Assembly: GCA_001792895.1 (NCBI GenBank)
Contig: MARA01000002.1
Location: 2,728,001 to 2,792,000, forward strand
Direction of reading: 5' to 3'
DNA from: Lentinus brumalis
Taxonomy: Eukaryota; Basidiomycota; Agaricomycetes; Polyporales; Polyporaceae
DNA length: 64,000 nt
In this document: positions 44,977 through 57,105 of the stretch, piece after piece
Numbering within the stretch: the stretch's first letter is position 1
Layout of the letters: each line of letters begins with the position of its first letter
Translations under genes and position numbers: made by a program
The notes under the pieces: generated by a model
The model's input: the letters and a program-made list of their open reading frames with translations, nothing else
Told to the model about the DNA's origin: nothing
The model's database searches: none

Positions 44977-46025
44977 GTCGACGTATATATGTCGTCGGTA
45001 GGCAAGTCTAGGCCTATCTCGCTCGTATCCGAGGTTCGCGTCGGGCTGCGCTCCGGTTACCGTGTGCCCGCGGTGGCAACGAGTGGCAAACATAGCGGGC
45101 CATGGTAGGCCATGGTTATGTGGTGCGAACCTTTCACGGCTACCTGGGGATGGAGGATTGACGTCGAGGTCTTGTAGACCACCGAGGCAGACGAAACTGG
45201 TATCTGTACTCAGCTGTCTCTTTGGGCCGACCACGCGACTGCCGCATTGGCACGTAATATCGTAGCCCTCCTGTCTTACTAGGAGTCTCGCAATGTGAGC
45301 GAGACTGATATGTTCCGGACAAAAGACCATGGGTCAGGGCGGCGCGTCAACCGTGCTATTGTTTTCGCGCATGGTCGGTATGGGGTCCTCGTACACGGGG
45401 AATGAGCAGTATAATAGGAGACGTTCGTACGGACTCAACACACTGTACAGTACACGGTTGTGCTGTAGTGGTGAATGGGACGAGCATAGGATGCGGCAAC
45501 AGAGCGGACTGATATGTGCGGGTGGCCGGGGTCCCGGGGCGATGGCGATACTGGAGCGCGGCCGCGGAGTCCTGATATTTGCCGTCTCTCTCTCCCAGAC
45601 TCCTTGGTGGCTCCTCTTTTCTCTTGTCTCTCTCGCTCTCTCTTCAACTTCTATCCTATATATCTACACCTCTTTATATACGCGCCAAGTTCTTTCCTCG
45701 GCCATCTCACTCTAATCGCCCTCCAGGCCTTCTTTCAAGCCAACCCGCAGCTCGCTGCAAAACCACCACCTTCACCGCGAAGTTCCAGGAGAGAGCTAGA
45801 CGTGTCCATCCTATCGCCCCATTTCGATACACACCAAGAACATCCACTCCAGGTGCGAATGAACTTTGCCATTATGCGCGGGAGATTGGTCTGACAGCTT
45901 GGGTTGCCCCACCCACCAGCTGTACCTTTCCGTCCATACACTCCCCGTCCCCCACGCTCGAACACCGCCAGTCGAACCGGAATCACACCACAAGCATTTC
46001 ATATCCCTTGACCTTCTCTCACGAA
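44977..46025. other. Intergenic with pyrimidine-rich leader
   Basis: About 1 kb. From 45580 to 45720 the plus strand is CT-rich (tctctctcccagact) with TATA-like tatatatc and tatatacg, which looks like a core promoter and 5' leader of the next gene. Frames open here are products of the pyrimidine bias. Confidence 0.55.
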
Positions 46026-47469
46026 ATGGCCGCCACTCCCGCCCCCAACCCCCGTGCCTCTCTTCTCGCCGGTCTGCGTACCGGAGGGGTCCGCTCTGCC
46101 TCGGGCCCCGTGCCGCATACGGCTGCGCCCGCCGGCACATTTAACATCCCCCGCATCGTCACGCCAAACATGGAAGACAACTACTACCCACCCGAGGAGG
46201 AGGAGGATGAGCTCTCGAACATGATGTCCCAGAACTTGTACATCCAGAACCAGCGATCGCGACAGGCGCCCGTCACCGCCGCTGTGGACGGTATCCCCAA
46301 CCGTTTCCAACACCAACAGCAGCACATGAACATGAACGGCGGCGGCATGCAATACAACAACATGATGTCTCCGGCCATGACTCAGAACCAGCTCCAGCAG
46401 GTTCAGCTTCAGCTGATGCAGCTAGAGTTCGCCCGCATGCAGGTACGTCACTCATTCCGAACGCCCGCTCATGAAACACGCATGTCAACATGGTACATAG
46501 GCTCTGCAAGCTCAGCAATATCAGGCCGAGCTGCTTGCTGCTCAGCAGCGCCAGCGCCAACAGACAGGCAGACGCGCAGCCTCCTACGCCGTTCCTTCTA
46601 CCGCTGGACCGACCAACACGTCCTTTGATCTGCGCTCGGCCACTATGCAACCTCAATACCGTCGCACCAATCAAGCCGATCAGCTCCGCTCGAGGCTCGG
46701 CGTAGCGGAGGATCACGTCCCGATGACTGCAGCCCTCAACGGCAAGTTTGGGAGTCGCATTGGCTCTGGCAAGTACGACGAGGACGAGGACGACTTCTCT
46801 TCAGGTGGTGCGCGTCTCCCCGCGACTCCCAGCTATACCACAGTCATCAGCGGCGGCACATCCCTTGGCGCCCCTCCCACGCCAACTGTCCAGTCGAAGT
46901 CGGACGCTGCCGTCTCCTGGCGTCGCGCCCCCGGCAGCAACTCGGTCCTCAATGGCAACCGCACTGCCTCGTCCCCCACCGTGAGGGTCACGCCTCCTCC
47001 CAGAGAACGTGTCTCTCCTCCTCCTGGCCTTCACGGCGGCAAGGCGCGACCCACTCCCTTGCGCTTCACTGCTGAGACAACACAGTCCGCCGCCGTCGCG
47101 ATTGATGCTGATGGCGTGGACGGTGATGACAGCTCGACGTCTTCTCGGTCCAACTCGTCCCCAAGCACTCCTCATACCGCTGGATCCGGTGATGTTCCGT
47201 TGTCGCCCCGTGAGGAGGCCGCGAAGAAGCTGTACGAGGGTCTGGGCATTGGACGCACCGTCCCCGGCATCAACGTTGTCGTCCCTCAGGACTCACAGAT
47301 GGTCGTGCAGCGGTTGGTGAGCACTCCCGTGCGCCAACCCCGCGGTCCCCCGTCGAACAACGAGGAGCTTATCCCGAAGAACTTCGCCACGCGTAGCCGA
47401 CGCAAGGCTGTTGGCGCTCTCCTCGAACACGCTCGCGAGCGCCGGGAGATCGTCCTCGAGGCCTACTAG
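46026..47469 (+). CDS. Gln-rich, mostly disordered basidiomycete protein
   Basis: Two exons and about 450 residues. N-terminus MAATPAPNPRASLLAGLRTG, then an acidic stretch (YYPPEEEEDELSNMMSQNLY), a Met/Asn/Gln-rich segment (QQHMNMNGGGMQYNNMMSP), and a long Gln/Leu helix that spans the intron (LQQVQLQLMQLEFARMQ to ALQAQQYQAELLAAQQRQRQ). The rest is Ser/Pro/Thr-rich. The C-terminus has short conserved-looking motifs: EEAAKKLYEGLGIGR, RQPRGPPSNNEELIPKNFAT and RSRRKAVGALLEHARERREI. I have seen this architecture in basidiomycete hypothetical proteins with a possible RNA or cytoskeletal role, but I assign no function. No membrane segment or catalytic domain is visible. Confidence 0.8.
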
Positions 47470-49702
47470 AGCGCTGAGCTCTCGCCTCAGCTCCCTTGCA
47501 GCTCCCGATCTCAACATACCCTTGCGCGCCAGTTCCTCCCCCCCGCTCCTTCGACGGCTCCTCCCTGTGACTCTTCATGATGGATTGTACGATAGCGTTG
47601 ATGATGCTTTACCCACCTTCACTTTCCTTTCGCCGTGCCAGCATATTTAAGCGTGCGTACCCAGGACGATGTCGTATGCCTGTGCCCATTCTTCCCTTCA
47701 TTTGTCTCCGTTTCCCAATTTCCTCCTCCACCCTCCACCACCTCTCCCCAAACGTCCGCTGTCTATCAGCACCGTCTCGCCAATGAGGAGGACGTCAGGC
47801 GGTCTTCCGGTCAAGCGGCTTTTTCAGTCGCTTGGGCATTCTGTTTTGTTTGCGCGTGGATTCTGTGATTCTCTCATGTTCAAGTGTATTGGCGGTGGCG
47901 AGGCGGGCATTATGGTTTGTTCGTGCAATGGTGCGGCGGGTCGGCGTAGGGAAGCAGCGCTTCCCCAGGTCGGGACAAGGCTGTAGAGATCTGAGTTGGT
48001 GCAGGGATGCGGGGCCAAGGAGAGCAGCCGGCTGCTGGGATCCTCGTGCACGCACGAGGCGTACTCGGCGCGGCCTGCGTTGCCTACGTACATACCTGCC
48101 AGCCACAGCGCGTTCGCGTTGCGTTTGTTCCCTCTGTACAACCAATCGAGTATTCCATTCGCCTGTCATGGTCTGTGTAATCGCCGCGGTTTTCTGTAGC
48201 AGTGGTTAGGTATAGGGTGAGTTGCCTTCCAGGTGACGACATCTACCCTTCTTGACACAATCACTACTGACCAGGTGCCATCCTAGATATCTGTCCGTGC
48301 AACAAACCTCGATGGCTGTGCGACGTCTCCTCGTAACAAAGTGAGGCTTCTCGCGTGGCCCCCGCAGGCCCGGATACGTCGTCCGACGAGTCTGTAATTC
48401 TAACAGGACTTGATTGCGTCCCGGAGCGTTCTGTCTATCTTCACGACAAAGCGCCTTTATATGAGCCCTTGCATCTGCACAGCACGATATTGCCAACTCA
48501 CTGTGCCAACTCACTGGCTGATCGCCGATCCACACAAGTCGTCGACGCTCATGTATGCGGATGCGCCTGTCGCCGGTATCCCTTCCCTGGAGGTCTCGTA
48601 TCTGTCGGAAGCTGGCATCGTCCTATCCCGCCCACCGCTCGGGCTCAGGAGGATCTCCTACGACGACATCTTCCCGAGTTGGATTCGCGGCGGAGGAATA
48701 GCCTGAGACGCGCGAAGCTCTCGATGTTACCGTCACGCTCATTCTGCAAGAAAATTGGCCCCGTTGTGCACCTCCGGGGAGCCGCGCCCTTCCATCGATA
48801 CTGGTCCGAGACAATACACGGTACGTCGCTCCACGCCAGCACTCGGCTAGCTTACAGTCCCAGCAGCACACTACCTGCTTTGGAACGACGGTATCCATAA
48901 CCTCGTTCCGAGCGTCGCCAATATGATGGTGCGCTTCGTTGACGATGTTCCGCAGAGTGTCCTCCGATGACCTCCAGTGCGCAGGCACTCGACCCTTCAT
49001 GGCCATCGATCTCCTTGCAGAGGAAGCTATTGAAATTAGCGTAGAGCAGCGCGATGTAGAAGATTTCATGTAGACTCTCGCATGGATATTCACTCAGTAC
49101 GACAGCGACAGCCAGTTCGACTCCATCCGCTAGATGCTGCATTGGAAATCTGCGACCCTGAAAGCGGTAGTGGGGATAAAACTTCTCCGGATTAGTGGTA
49201 CAAACTCACTCCCCAGGGGGTCTGGCAGGATCAATGAGAGCTGGATTTGGAACCTGCCGAGCTCTGGTTTGATGGATTCTGAAAGGCGGTTCACTGGTAT
49301 TTCGTTCAAGGTTCCGGTATGAAGAGTACGAGTACAACGCCATCCGAGTCCGTGGCGAGCTTACTGCGTAGCTGAGGTAATACAGCATGTTGCCTGTCGT
49401 GACGGGCCTCCCTATAGTTGTCGAGCTCGAGGGGTCGTCTGCGAGGGACGCCGGTGCGATTCAGTGGATCGGACAAGCAGACGTTGCTCGCCTCCCAAAC
49501 CTGGACAAACAGCGCCACTCCTCTCGGTGTTGCGCTGGGTGTGTGGATGACGGTCGTCGAGGCGACGAGAGGACCAATGCTATTCGGCAGCACTCGCGGT
49601 AGAACAGCAAGACACGTACCACCGTACTCCCAGAGCCATTACATCGTTCTACAGAGATCTATGTCACCCATGGCGTGTACTTCGCAGACTTGTGTACACT
49701 CT
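47470..49702. other. Region with uncertain coding content
   Basis: 2.2 kb between the Q-rich gene and the 3' end of TRIP13. From 49600 down to 48600 on the minus strand several stretches look protein-like: RIHQTRARQVPNPALIDPAR, and FPMQHLADGVELAVAVVL with EYPCESLHEIFYIALLYANF. No set of splice sites that I can find joins them into one frame. It may be a decayed gene or one whose exons I cannot assemble. Confidence 0.4.
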
Positions 49703-51494
49703 TCACCGCTGAAGTCGGCTTCGTTCCGTCGCTTGGGTTTGAACCACTCGTTCCATCGCATCTAACCACGTCTCCACCGTGGCACCCGCAACCTGCGGAG
49801 GAGCAGGAGCCTTGACGCCATTGGCTCTGGGCGTAGCACGAGGAGCTGCGGCAGGAAGAGTGCCAATGAAGCGTGCATGCGCGAGTACGGGGAGGCGTCG
49901 GAGCGAGCGGCCGGACATCTCTTGTTCCTAAGATGCGGACGGTTTTATATCACTCAAAGGAAACCTTGTGGATGGAGTGGCCACTCACCCTGCACTTTTG
50001 AGCCAATCTGAACAGGCGGATTGCCAACAGTCTCGAGCGTTCACGTGCGTCCTGTCCGTTAGGTATCGGGTCCGCAGGCTGAGCGACGGGCGGAGTGGTT
50101 AGGCTGAGATTGGCAAAGTCGGCAGTACGTTCATATATTTGCGCCTGAGCAAGACTCGGGACGTCCTGATGGGGTGACGTTAAACGGGAAACCGCGACAG
50201 ACACGGGATGCATACCACTTCTGCCACGATGCCTTTCTTCACTAGCTCAGCTAAACAGCCGCGAAGGATCTCGTATATCGCCTCTCGGGGAGGAAGATCG
50301 ACGTATTGAACGATATCAGCGCGGTCAACGAACGCAGAGTCTGCGCAATGTGTTCGATGTGAGCTGAGCTGCTGAGTAGCGAAGAAGCGGAGTGACGTAC
50401 CGATAGCAGTTGCGAGATTACTTGTCGCCATGACCAGACAGTTCTTCTTGTGCTTCAACTTGTCCAGCTGGGTCAGCAGAGCGTTGACGACCTACAACGG
50501 GAGCCGATGAGAGATGTCCCTGCAACCAGATCGTGAAACATCGTACCCTCAGTGCATCAGACGGCTCCGTACCGGCCATCGCTCCTGCTCGAGCTGCTGT
50601 CAAGGACTCGACTTCATCTGTGGTCCTCCGGGTTAGTATTTTCGAAGCATATAGTGACTCCGATGGTGCTCACCAATCAAGACAATCACGAAGGTCTCTT
50701 CGTCCTCCACCATCTCCATGATGTTGCTGAACAATTTCTGCACAAGCTTACCCGACTCCGAAAACCACCGCGAAAACAAGGAATGCGAATTGATTTCAAG
50801 CAGTCGCGCATGAGAGTACCTGAGATGAATAATGAGCATCATACGTGACGTCCGTGCCAGATGGTCGCTTACCTATGCGATAACCGTATCGACAATTTTT
50901 GGGCCAATGCTCGGCACAAAGATGTCTTGCCTGTACCGGGTGGACCGTGTAGCAGGACGACCCGGTTCCACGAAACAACATTGACTGTATAAGAGGAAAC
51001 TCGTGTCAAAGCAAGACACGATTGAGTATGAGCCACTTACAGTCAACGTCGGCATCACTGAAGACGACGGTGGCATAGATGTAGTCGAGCAATTTGGACT
51101 TGATGTCGTCTGAGTAGATCAAGCTCTCCCACAGGCCCTCCCACGACATGCTCGGGAGTTCGCAAGCACTGGCGGCCATGACTTGCTCGTCATCGCCGCG
51201 ACCACTGCCACTAGTGAGCTCTTCAAACGCATCTGCGTCCGTGGGCTGATATACATGTATTTGCAAGGCGGTTTGCTCAATCGGCAGAGACGAAGTCGGG
51301 CAAGGAGATTCAGCGGCCGCAATCCTCTCAATGGAGGACCTGAGTAGCGGGACGTCCTCCCAGCCCTGTATCGTTGAGGGAAGGTAGATGTGAGACAGAG
51401 AGGTGGTTAGGTATGAATGGACGGCGTTGCGGATGGTATCGAAGCGGGAGGTGGCATTTTGGGAGACGCGAACTTCAACTGTAGAAATCTTCAT
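49703..51494 (-). CDS. PCH2: Pch2/TRIP13 AAA+ ATPase
   Basis: Hexameric AAA+ remodeller of HORMA-domain proteins (Hop1, Mad2) in meiotic recombination and the spindle checkpoint. N-terminal domain: [40 protein letters not shown] and [19 protein letters not shown]. Walker A is in [20 protein letters not shown] and is preceded by VNVVSWN. Next come [20 protein letters not shown] and [20 protein letters not shown], then Walker B and sensor regions [50 protein letters not shown] and [18 protein letters not shown]. The C-terminal part has [19 protein letters not shown]. There are about eight exons. The frame remains open upstream of the chosen Met, but no recognisable family sequence is found there. 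Divergent from the SelW-like gene. Confidence 0.94.
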
Positions 51495-51877
51495 GTCAGC
51501 ATAACCCCCGGTGTGGTGAGTGTGACTGACTGTGTACTGGCCATACGGCAGCTGGCGATTCGTTCGCCGGTGCCGGGGAGGCAGGAAGAATTCCCATTGA
51601 GTAGTCCTGTTCTGTCTCCATCTGGTAGTACTGCAGGTTACACTTCTATATGCGCGAGCAGTTGAGAAAAAGCGACCACTGGGCTTGTGTGGCGGTTTCG
51701 ATGGTGGTGGACGGAGGGCAAGACGCGTCCCACCACGCGCTTGACGCGTGCTTATTTCGCGCCTCGCGTCCACGTGATCGTCATGCTTACCCGAGACTGT
51801 GGCAACGCTTGCTACAGCAGCTGTTCCTGCCCGGTACCACCACCAAGTCTTCCTTATCCCTGAGATAATCGGGAACA
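51495..51877. promoter_or_regulatory. Divergent promoter, PCH2 / SelW-like gene
   Basis: 383 bp between opposite start codons. Near 51725-51755 the phrase gacgcgt occurs repeatedly (acgcgtccca, gacgcgtgc); ACGCGT is the core of the MCB cell-cycle element bound by MBF in yeasts. Whether it acts here is unproven. Confidence 0.45.
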
Positions 51878-52474
51878 ATGGCGGAAGCAGAAACGTGTGT
51901 CGACTGCAAGCCTGAGAACCAAAGCGTTTCACCTACGTCGGGCGCGACTCCGGCTACAACTCAAGAACACAATCACCTCGATCCGTCTACTTTCGTTCCC
52001 CCATCACCTTCGATCACACCAAGTATAACCATTGAATTCTGCGACAGAGTACGCAATCTTTTATTGCATGTTCTCCACTGGCACTGATGCACTACTCGCA
52101 GTGTCGATGGTATGAGCCGAATCGAACCTGCTTAGTAACGCGTTAACTCGTCTGTTCGCAGGCTGCACAGAGCGACATGGACGTCGACAGAACTGTGTCT
52201 TACCTTCCCAACACCAGCCATCAAAGCTGTTACTATAATGCCGCTGAATGCTGAGGACACTGCCGGCCGCTTCCGCGTATGGCTGTTCCTTGACGGCAAG
52301 CACCCTGTTCTGGTGTGGGACCGGAAAGTCGAGGGAGGGTTCCCAGAACTGAAAGTTCTGGTGAGTACCGTTGCTACCAGCTTCGAAGCTCATATGCTGA
52401 TCCATTCATCACAGAAACAGCGCATTCGCGACCACATCCAACCGGGCAAGTCACTCGGGCACTCTGACAAATGA
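51878..52474 (+). CDS. SelW/Rdx-family thioredoxin-fold protein (CxxC form)
   Basis: Redox protein of the Rdx family (SelT/SelW/SelH), with Cys where animals often have selenocysteine. Exon 1 (to 52048) encodes MAEAETCVDCKPENQ and a Pro/Ser/Thr-rich lead, then ITIEFCDR. An 8-nt exon (52102-52109) adds CysArg and two bases of Trp. Exon 3 continues LHRATWTSTELCLTFP. The CxxC motif is therefore C-D-R-C, split over two exons. Later parts are GRFRVWLFLDGKHPVLVWDR and KVEGGFPELKVL, then KQRIRDHIQPGKSLGHSDK, the family's C-terminal signature. No TGA lies at the redox site. An extra CVDC pair near the N-terminus lies outside the fold. Confidence 0.88.
52102..52109 (+). other. 8-nt microexon in the SelW-like gene
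   Basis: The sequence tgtcgatg is flanked by an acceptor (tactcgcag) and a donor (gtatga). Introns on both sides (52049-52101 and 52110-52161) have normal lengths, and the second has a GTTAAC branch-like motif. Skipping the exon would remove the second redox Cys and shift the frame. Confidence 0.8.
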
Positions 52475-54766
52475 CTCGTCATTTGCATGGCCAATGCCGG
52501 AACGCTTCTCCAAGAAACCCACGACTTGCGCAGTCTGTGGCATGCATGTATCAGTAAATGCCGCTATCTTGTATGTATCATCCGTGAACTCAATCCACCT
52601 ATACGAATGAGAGAGCCTTCCTCCGGACTGTCCGACTGATGATCGACAGTTCTGGCACTTCACGGCTGATCGTGGTCGTCAATGCTTACTGCAGCAACTG
52701 CAGCCATCGGTGTCTTCGTGGTGGCACTATTTTCTTGCGGCTGTGTAGGATCATCTTGTCATCCCTCCATCCGATAAGCTCACCTCTGGACGCAAATCTG
52801 ACCGTCGGCCGCTATTGCGTGAGTGCCTTCTCTGGTCACTATCCCCGCCCGCGCTGTACTAAGTTGCTACACATGCTACAGGGTCCTCAAACTTTGACAG
52901 AGAAGCTGTCTCAGAGAGCATGAACATGCCTTGGAGTTCACATGCCGTACTCACTGTCTGCACCCATCGCCAATGGACTGCTCGCCATCGCACTCAACCC
53001 CAAGGCAATCTCCGGGACTTGTCCTCCGCAGTGCGAACTATCTCTTCACCGCGGTAGATGGTGTCGGCATAACCATCTCTCGCACATTTCAACCGGATCC
53101 ACAGTCCGTGCTATCCCCATTCTGTCACCCCTGCCTCCGCAGCTCCAGAGCAATCAGCGCACTCCGCCCGCTTTTGTCCCCGAGCACCCCTCAGTTCAAA
53201 CACCGGTCTCCGGTGACGTCGCTGCTCCATCCACGCATCGCAGGTCGGCCTCGTGGCTCGCATCCATCCCGCCACGGTCCATCTCAATCCACATCAGACT
53301 GACAATGTCATCCCAGGACACGGGCCCGGGCCACCATCAAGCAGCGTTTCCATACTGTCACCCCCGAGCTCCTTATCCCGCCATAGTTCCGGAATACGAC
53401 CGCCAAATCTCCGCATGGCCAAGGGCCCAAACCTTGTCGTATTCAGTCTATTTCTCGAACATCCAGCTTCAACACCCCACTGGACCCGGTGTCCCGCAGC
53501 TACTGATGCACCCGCGAGCAGCTATAGCTAGCGGCTATTTCTGGTGCGCCCCACCGGCTTCCCTGCGCGATGCCACATCAGTCACGAACGGGCCCGCCAG
53601 CGAGGACCAGTGCTTCTCTGCAGTCCGCCGCAAGCAGTGACATTGCCAAGTTCCGCTTTGCTCTCGCGCCCCGGGCTCACGACATGCGCGGATGCACTAC
53701 ATCTTCAACCTTGTCTAGATCTCCCGTGCGTCGTCACTCGACTGCCGAATCCTTGAACCTTGACGGAAGATACCGAGTACGTCCCATCCCGCGGTTGCTC
53801 ACGCATTCTGCCAGCACTTATGTACAGCGTACTATGATTGACCGCAGTGCCAATGTCGTTTTATCATAGGAAGCCCTCGTTGGACACTGTCTCGGGCAGC
53901 TCGCTCGTATCTTGACCTCGGCACCTACACCTGGGATACCAGTATATGCGAACCACCACCATCATCAGGATGTCCTGCAGCACGCCCCACCGGCCGCCCA
54001 AATGTCCCCTCCACATATGATCCTACGTACAATCCTCCGCCGTACGTCCTCGGGAGACCCTCCTCCACCCGCATCCGCGTTCTCATTCTCATCGGCACCA
54101 GTAGAACCCTCGCAGCAGACCAAGGCCCAAAATCCGCGCCGGACGCACTGAGGCTGGAGGCGATTGGGCCGGCCGACCGAGCCAAACCATGTCGCGTTTA
54201 TAATACGTGCCTAGCCCTGGATTGCGCACGTTCGTCCGTCCGGCCGTGCAATTTTTGGGTCAGCGGAAGCGGTTAGTGCGGCGTTTCGTACCACACCACA
54301 TGTCTCCCAATCCTCGGAGCTGCGGTACCTCCCCGTGGGTGTGCTGCATGCTGTGGCCCGGACCTGCGCAGCAGCGGGAGGCGTCAGCTAGCCACGCGAT
54401 CCGGCGCTGCTCTTGGGAACGAGGAACGCAGTATTTCCTCGCTGCGGTTACCGGTTTGCCTCTCCACCAACTCCTATCACGCATCGCGGGACCACAGCAG
54501 CTCAGGGAAGAACGTAAAAATCCATTCCGACAGCTGTCCACAGTGACACAGCAGCAATTAGCAAGACCGTAAGTAGCGTAGGTGTAACTAATGATCGGTA
54601 CCGACCGCGCGCCGGATTAGGTGTATACTCGTATACTTTAACATCCCCATGATGATGCAGGCGTAGCCATCCAAGTACTCAACGACGAAAAAGAGCCAAG
54701 TCCGTATATGCTACTCCCAACAAACGCGAACGCTAACCCCACACATCCGCTGTCCAGATATTAATC
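52475..54766. other. Possible gene for a disordered protein; exon structure not resolved
   Basis: Between about 52920 and 54270 on the plus strand, long Pro/Ser-rich frames follow each other: QRTPPAFVPEHPSVQTPVSG, SSSVSILSPPSSLSRHSSGI, SSTLSRSPVRRHSTAESLNL and NVPSTYDPTYNPPPYVLGR. They lie in different frames and could be exons of one low-complexity protein. Candidate splice sites exist (for example ctccgcag near 53139 and atcatag near 53870), but I could not find a unique in-frame path. No folded domain is visible. The parts before 52920 and after 54270 hold nothing I can support. Confidence 0.35.
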
Positions 54767-56426
54767 TTAATCACAGAACGAAAATCTTACATCTTTTGTA
54801 CAGCGTCCGCGGACACGCACCGCGGCGCGTGTAAATAAGTATGTACACAGTAAGTAAGTATCACTAAGACGAAGAAGCAGCAGCGTCCGAGGGCCCGGTC
54901 GAAGGTGGAGCGTGCGCGGCAACGGTGGCGGCGACAACGAAACTGACGGGGGTCGCGGCCTCCCCGCGCGGACCTGGCGGATTTCCGGACGGGTCTCGGT
55001 CATGTGTTCCTCGATGTCGAGGCTGTTGCCCTCCTCGCCCGCGAGGAACGCGACGCGCTCCTCCGCGTAGGCGGCCTCCATCGCGTCCTCGTCCTGCAAC
55101 TCCTCGTCGACGGCCTTGCGCGTGATGTACGACAGGTAGACGAAGATGGCGAGGCACAGGATGATGCCGACGATGGCGGAGTAGTGCGAGAGCGTGCTGC
55201 CCTGGTCGTCATCGCCCTCGGCCGACCCGGAGCCCGGGTGCGTGGCGTGGTAGGTGGCGAAGGAGTGGATAGAGCTCCCGATGCTGGTGTGGATGATCAG
55301 CTTCGGGAGGGAGAGCGCGGTGCAGAGGGTGTACGTCCGGAGGGTCAGGCTCGGGGACGCGGCGAGGAGGCAGTTCATGACATTGTAGGGGTATGGCGCG
55401 AGACGGATGAGGAAAAGCAGCTTCGGGTTGTTCTCGATGGCGCGCACTACGCGTTTGATCGTGATAGTGCACGAGAGCCAGCGCGAGATGGTTGCACGGA
55501 AGAACGTTCGCGAGAGCGTGAAGACGACAAGCGCGCCTGCGAGCGATGCCCCGTAAGAGATTATCGCTCCAGTCCATGCGCCGAAAGTGTAACCAGAGAG
55601 GATAATGAGCGTCGAGTATAGAGGTATGGGAGCTGTAGAGGCGGGTGGACGTCAGCGCCCGGGTGAAGCTACGCGCTGTCGCATGTGGCGCAGTGACGGC
55701 CATTGACACTTACGGAACGTGGTTACGAAGATGAGCGTGAAGATCACGGCGTATCCTAGATATGTATCCGACTTGAGCCAACGAGATAGCTCGTCTAAAC
55801 CTGCGGTCAAGAAGAGATGGTGGTCAGGACACGGAAGGCGGCGCAGATTTTCGAAAGGATGCAGAGAGTGGCGGCGGCTCACCTTGGAAGACCTCGACTT
55901 TCCAAAAGCTCACGGCGGCGAGGAAGCCCAGGGTGGTGATAACGTACAATATTATAGGGATCCAGGGCTTGATTAGATTAGCTATCCGTAGGCCACGGGG
56001 ACGCGTATATGAGGGGGATATTGATGATGAGGATATTGATGGTGAGGCCCAGCTTGACGCGATCGGGCAGGGTGCAGGCGAGAACGGTTGCTGGAGATGG
56101 GAAGGACGCGGATGGTGTATACGTTGGGAGCGGATCCACGGGGGTATGGATGAAACTGGCGACGCGGCTGGTGAATGCGAGAACGAAGAAGGGCCAGCGA
56201 TCGGAGACAGGTCTGCGGGTCTCCTGGACATGGTCTCGAGCTGGGACAATCCAGCCTTCTCGTCGAAAACCACCTCCTGGAGGTGCGCGAAGCGGTGCGG
56301 GGGTAGTTGCGGTTGCGGGTGTTGCGGGCGCGACGTACGAGACGACGACGGGGGATGTGGCCCCGGGGAGAGCGGGCGAGCGGTCGAGGGCTGTCCGAGC
56401 CGAGGGGGGATGTTGTGCAAGTCCAT
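54767..56426 (-). CDS. TVP38: Tvp38/DedA-family Golgi membrane protein
   Basis: SNARE-associated Golgi (VTT) domain protein. A long Pro/Ser-rich cytosolic N-terminus (MDLHNIPPRLGQPSTARPL) precedes a membrane segment (PWIPIILYVITTLGFLAAVS). The VTT domain follows: WLKSDTYLGYAVIFTLIFVT, the re-entrant motif TFPPIPLYSTLIILSGYTFG, GAIISYGASLAGALVVFTLS, FLIRLAPYPYNVMNCLLAAS, and LCTALSLPKLIIHTSIGSSI. A last membrane helix (YSAIVGIILCLAIFVYLSYI) and an acidic tail follow. The stop at 54767 assumes no further intron; a GT donor after RAGRPRPP could shorten the coding part. Such proteins are thought to help in vesicle traffic or lipid scrambling. Confidence 0.88.
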
Positions 56427-57105
56427 TGCAGCTGCTAGATTGGAGGCCAGTCCAAGAGCGACCCAGGGCAGACAGGGAGAAGGACGGGGCGAAGAGAGGG
56501 ACGACGGTGGACGACCGCTAGCAAAGATGATGAGGCTGCAGCGGGGGCCTGGAGAAGACGAATGCGTGAACGTTCTGATAGGTATATGTATCTTCGCTTG
56601 ATCGAATTCCCACGACGCCCGACTGCTAGCGATCGGCGCGCGGGCCCCCGCTCGTCCTCGTCCTGCAGTGCTTGCTCTCCACCCCCTGTCACACGCGGGG
56701 CCACCCCTCTTATTTGCAGCTTAATTTTCGACGACGAGCAGCACCCCATCCCGCCCCCGCAGCACCCACGTCGCGCGGACTCAGTCGCGCATGAGCTGTT
56801 GCATTGACATAACGCCCGGTTGACGGCATGCCATCGACCGCACTTTTGCACGAAGGGCCACTTCTCGACCGACCGTCCATATGTTCACTCGCAGTACATG
56901 CGCGGCGTCCGCGTCATCGCCTTGGTAGCGCATTGCAAACCACTACAGCGACTTACTGCCAGGGCGGAAAGTGATCACAAGAAGCGTACCCCGCACCACG
57001 TGCTCCGCCACTCTGCCCGCGTTTTGCAACTCCGCCTCTTTCTGCCACTCCACCACCGCGTCGTGCCCTGTTCTCGTGCTCGAGCTCTTCTCCCGGGTGG
57101 CCAAA
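56427..57105. promoter_or_regulatory. Divergent promoter region, TVP38 / small mitochondrial protein
   Basis: 679 bp between opposite start codons. No additional gene seen. Confidence 0.5.

Noticed and set aside
51878..52474. Selenoprotein W with selenocysteine
   Set aside because: The redox motif is C-D-R-C with TGT codons; no TGA is at the site and basidiomycetes are generally taken to lack the selenocysteine machinery.
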